A DNA stretch of 64,000 nucleotides from positions 68,789 to 132,788 of the forward strand of contig DASPNJ010000139.1 of assembly GCA_035626595.1 (NCBI GenBank), given 5' to 3'. Both the position numbers and the translations under genes were made by a program. Source of the stretch: JAQGMV01 sp035626595. GTDB taxonomy: Bacteria; Pseudomonadota; Gammaproteobacteria; Burkholderiales; SG8-41. Positions 61,258-64,000 of this stretch are shown piece after piece; within the stretch, counting starts at the first letter, position 1; every line of letters begins with the position of its first letter. The notes beneath the pieces are model-generated. The model saw nothing but the letters and a program-made list of their open reading frames with translations, was not told where the DNA came from and searched no databases.

Positions 61258-62508
61258 ATGAACGACGCTGCGTTCCCACAGGCACACACATCGATCGCGC
61301 TCGAGCAGGGCTACGGCGCGCACAACTACGAGCCGTTTCCCGTGGTACTGGTGAGGGGCCAGGGCGCCTATCTGTGGGACGATCGCGGACGCCGCTACAT
61401 GGACATGATGAGCGCGTACTCGGCCGTGAGTCATGGGCACGCTCATCCGCGCATCGTGGAGGCGCTGCGTAAGCAGGCGGGCGAGCTCGCCGTCACTTCA
61501 CGCGTCTATTACAACAACAAGCTCCCGCTGCTGCTTCAGCGGCTGTGCGAGCTGACCGGGCAGGATCTCGCGCTGCCGGCGAACACGGGCCTGGAAGCGG
61601 TCGAGGGCGCGCTCAAGGCGTGTCGCAAGTGGGGCGCCAAGGTCAAACGCATCGCGTCCGATCGCGTGGAAATCATCGCGTGTCGCGGAAATTTTCACGG
61701 CCGCTCGATCGCGATCCTCGCGATGTCCACCGAAGCGCAGTATCGCGACGGCTTCGGGCCCTTCCCCGGCGGGTTCCGCACGATTCCCTACGGAGATCCG
61801 GCGGCGCTGGAAGCGGCGATCACGCCGAATACCGCGGCCTTCCTGGTCGAGCCGATTCAGGGCGAAGCGGGCATCGTGATTCCGCCGGTCGGCTATCTCG
61901 CCGAATGCGCGCGCATCTGCCGGGAGCACAACGTGCTGCTCGTATGCGACGAGGTGCAGACGGGCCTCGGGCGCACCGGGCGGTTCCTCGCCTGCGAGCA
62001 CGAGCACGTGAAGCCGGACGGCCTCATTCTCGGCAAGGCGCTCGGCGGCGGCGTGCTGCCGGTGTCGGCGTTCCTCTCGCGCCGCGACGTGCTCGGCGTG
62101 TTCGCGCCCGGCGATCATGGCAGCACGTTCGGCGGCAATCCGCTCGCCGCCGCGGTTGCGCTCGAGGCGCTGTCGGTGCTCGTCGACGAGCGGCTCGCCG
62201 AGCGCGCCGCGACGCTCGGCCGGTATTTCCTGTCGAAGCTCGCCGAGGCGCGCTTGCCGCTCGTGCGCGCGGTGCGCGGCCGCGGTCTTCTGATCGGGCT
62301 CGAGATCGACACCTCACGCGTCAGCGCGCGGGCAGTGTGCGAGCGGCTGATGGAACGCGGCATACTGACGAAAGACACGCACGAAACGGTGATCCGGCTC
62401 GCCCCGCCGCTCGTGATCACGCAGAATGACATCGACACCGCGCTCGAAATCATCCGCAACACCTTCCATGAGCTCGCCGATCAGTCCGCGGAGCGCCCCA
62501 TCGCATAG
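61258..62508 (+). CDS. rocD: Class III PLP aminotransferase (ornithine/lysine type)
   Basis: 416-residue ornithine-delta- or lysine-epsilon-type aminotransferase. The PLP Lys260 is in L-G-K-A-L-G-G-G; C-D-E-V-Q-T-G-L-G-R-T-G is the PLP-phosphate region. The family motif N-T-G-x-E-A-V-E is present as N-T-G-L-E-A-V-E. Length is right for RocD. The next gene overlaps it or begins 7 nt later and resembles alpha-aminoadipate semialdehyde dehydrogenase, so the true substrate could be lysine. A non-coding gap (61165-61257) precedes it. Confidence -1.
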   Translation: MNDAAFPQAHTSIALEQGYGAHNYEPFPVVLVRGQGAYLWDDRGRRYMDMMSAYSAVSHGHAHPRIVEALRKQAGELAVTSRVYYNNKLPLLLQRLCELTGQDLALPANTGLEAVEGALKACRKWGAKVKRIASDRVEIIACRGNFHGRSIAILAMSTEAQYRDGFGPFPGGFRTIPYGDPAALEAAITPNTAAFLVEPIQGEAGIVIPPVGYLAECARICREHNVLLVCDEVQTGLGRTGRFLACEHEHVKPDGLILGKALGGGVLPVSAFLSRRDVLGVFAPGDHGSTFGGNPLAAAVALEALSVLVDERLAERAATLGRYFLSKLAEARLPLVRAVRGRGLLIGLEIDTSRVSARAVCERLMERGILTKDTHETVIRLAPPLVITQNDIDTALEIIRNTFHELADQSAERPIA

Positions 62509-64000
62509 CCGGCTCGTGCACGACATCCTGAGCACGCTCGGGCTCGGCGCCGACAATCCAGCGGCGTCGGACGGCTCGCACTGGATGGCCGGCACGCATC
62601 AGTTCGCCTCGACCGATCCCGGCTCTGCCGAGCCGATCGCCACCGTCGGCGGCGCCTCGCATGAGGCGTACGAGCGCGTGATCGCCGCCGCGCACGCACG
62701 CGCGAAAGCCTGGCGGCTCGTGCCGGCGCCGCAGCGCGGCGAGATCGTGCGCCTCATTGCGATGGAATTGCGCCGTCACAAGGACGCGCTCGGCAGCCTC
62801 GTGTCGCTGGAGACCGGCAAGATCAAGGCGGAAGGCGACGGCGAAGTGCAGGAGATGATCGACATCGCGGATTTCGCCGTCGGCCAGTCGCGCATGCTCT
62901 ACGGCAAGACGATGCACTCCGAACGCCCGCACCACCGGATGTACGAGCAGTGGCATCCGCTCGGCGTCGTCGGCGTGATCACGGCGTTCAATTTCCCGGT
63001 CGCGGTGTGGTCGTGGAACGCGTTCATCGCGGCGGTCGCCGGGAACGCCGTCGTCTGGAAGCCGTCGGCGAAAGCGCCGCTCGCGGCCGTCGCGGTCCAG
63101 CGCATCATCGAGCGCGTGCTGGCGCAGACGGAGCACCGGGGCGTCTTTTCGCTGCTGGTGAGCGACGACGACACGCTTTCCGAAGCGCTCGTGGCCGATG
63201 CGCGGGTAGCGCTCGTTTCCTTCACCGGATCGAGCGCCGTCGGCAGGCGTGTCGCGGAAACGGTCTCGCGGCGCATGGGCAAGTACCTGCTCGAATGCTC
63301 GGGCAACAACGCGGTGATCGTGGACGAGACCGCGGATCTCGAGCTTGCCGTGCGCGCAATCCTGTTCGGCGCGGTCGGCACGGCCGGCCAGCGCTGTACG
63401 ACCACGCGGCGGCTGATCGCGCATGAAGCCGTTTACGACGAGATGTGCCGGCGTCTCGCGTCCGCCTACCGCAGCGTGCGCATCGGTCATCCGCTGGAAC
63501 CCGGCGTGCTGATGGGGCCGCTCATCGATGCGGCCGCCGTCGAGCGCTATGCGAAAGCCATCGCCGAGCTGAAGTCGCTCGGCGCGGATATCGTCTACGG
63601 CGGCAACGTGCTGGAGCGGCCGGGCTACTTTGTTGAGCCGACGCTCGTGCACGCGAAGCCCGAGTGGCCGATCGTCCAGCACGAGACGTTCGCGCCGATC
63701 CTGTACGCGCTGCGCTACAGCTCGCTCGAGGAAGCCATTGCAATCAACAACGGCGTGCCGCAGGGGCTCTCCTCGTCGCTATTCACGCGCGATCTGCGCC
63801 GCGCCGAACGCTTCCTCTCCGCTGCCGGCAGCGACTGCGGCATCGCGAACGTCAACGTCGGCACTTCGGGCGCGGAGATCGGCGGCGCATTCGGCGGCGA
63901 GAAGGAAACCGGAGGCGGGCGCGAAGCGGGTTCGGATGCATGGCAGGCCTACATGCGCCGCCAGACGAACACCATCAACTGGGGCACCGATCTGCCGCTC
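62468..64000 (+). CDS. amaB: ALDH7-type semialdehyde dehydrogenase (partial)
   Basis: NAD-dependent aldehyde dehydrogenase, 511 codons visible, cut by the right edge. Catalytic Glu276 is in L-E-C-S-G-N-N-A-V-I-V and Cys310 in G-Q-R-C-T-T-T; F-N-F-P-V-A-V-W-S-W-N is the ALDH7 (antiquitin/AmaB) signature. These enzymes oxidise L-piperideine-6-carboxylate/aminoadipate semialdehyde in lysine catabolism. ATG 62468 overlaps the aminotransferase by 41 bp; GTG 62516, 7 nt after its stop, is an alternative. Co-expression with the aminotransferase is likely. Confidence -1.
   Translation, partial: MSSPISPRSAPSHSRLVHDILSTLGLGADNPAASDGSHWMAGTHQFASTDPGSAEPIATVGGASHEAYERVIAAAHARAKAWRLVPAPQRGEIVRLIAMELRRHKDALGSLVSLETGKIKAEGDGEVQEMIDIADFAVGQSRMLYGKTMHSERPHHRMYEQWHPLGVVGVITAFNFPVAVWSWNAFIAAVAGNAVVWKPSAKAPLAAVAVQRIIERVLAQTEHRGVFSLLVSDDDTLSEALVADARVALVSFTGSSAVGRRVAETVSRRMGKYLLECSGNNAVIVDETADLELAVRAILFGAVGTAGQRCTTTRRLIAHEAVYDEMCRRLASAYRSVRIGHPLEPGVLMGPLIDAAAVERYAKAIAELKSLGADIVYGGNVLERPGYFVEPTLVHAKPEWPIVQHETFAPILYALRYSSLEEAIAINNGVPQGLSSSLFTRDLRRAERFLSAAGSDCGIANVNVGTSGAEIGGAFGGEKETGGGREAGSDAWQAYMRRQTNTINWGTDLPL

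Overview
The window is a GC-rich, gene-dense chromosomal segment of a betaproteobacterium. Lineage clues are a TctC/Bug-type solute receptor, a polyhydroxybutyrate locus with the phaR regulator, the prfB-lysS pair, the recJ neighbourhood with an RpfE-like gene next to LolC/E, and the ccmA/ccmB and Sox gene sets. I cannot assign an order or genus from sequence alone. No rRNA, tRNA, prophage, insertion sequence or CRISPR array was recognised. No gap between genes exceeds about 255 bp; the longest is 28129-28381. Both ends cut genes: a LolC/E permease on the left and an ALDH7-type aldehyde dehydrogenase on the right.

Layout. 1-8.2 kb: lolC/E (-), then an RpfE-like gene, recJ, prfB (with an intact programmed +1 frameshift), lysS and an acetoacetyl-CoA synthetase, all + and tightly packed. 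8.4-12.6 kb: a glycine-zipper protein, then copper export (copA, copZ) and a DMT transporter. 12.7-15.2 kb: bamD (-) diverging from rluD-pgeF. 15.2-18.4 kb: phaC-phaB-phaR. 18.5-27 kb: rimO, a YoaA-type helicase (-), a RhlE-type helicase, a RluF-like synthase, DUF72 and DUF2892 proteins, an exported hydrolase and an NlpC/P60 lipoprotein. 27-31.2 kb: a ferric-iron ABC importer whose three genes lie in alternating orientation, with two Fur-box-like sites. 31.2-37.4 kb: mltB, a GAF-EAL protein, a tiny membrane peptide, guaC, a Bug receptor and several small ORFs. 37.4-41.8 kb: a four-gene efflux operon (fusion protein, ATPase, permease, outer-membrane factor). 41.9-47.8 kb: an acyltransferase-like protein lacking its catalytic His, then soxZ-A-X-B, a DsrE-like lipoprotein and an exported methyltransferase-like protein. 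48-50.9 kb: a KefB-type antiporter, an NnrU-family protein and a hemerythrin-domain protein. 50.8-55.2 kb: an overlapping operon of TonB-dependent receptor, YfiR-like protein and hybrid histidine kinase. 55.2-59.7 kb: a TerC protein, a TctDE-type two-component pair and ccmB/ccmA. 59.7-64 kb: protoporphyrinogen oxidase, an aminotransferase and an aldehyde dehydrogenase.

How the genes work together. Acetoacetyl-CoA synthetase, acetoacetyl-CoA reductase, PHB synthase and PhaR outline storage-polymer metabolism (no phaA or phaZ here). soxZAXB encode part of the thiosulfate-oxidising multienzyme system; soxY and soxCD are absent from the window. The aminotransferase and aldehyde dehydrogenase overlap and could form a lysine or ornithine catabolic pair. 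ccmAB and HemY concern haem, which the Sox cytochromes require.

The main unexplained signals are: (i) recurrent TANNNT hexamers 6-8 nt before start codons, suggesting frequent leaderless transcription; (ii) two families of dispersed stem-loop repeats, one with covarying arms around a conserved loop; (iii) the receptor/YfiR/hybrid-kinase operon followed by a hemerythrin protein; and (iv) several short ORFs with good ribosome-binding sites.
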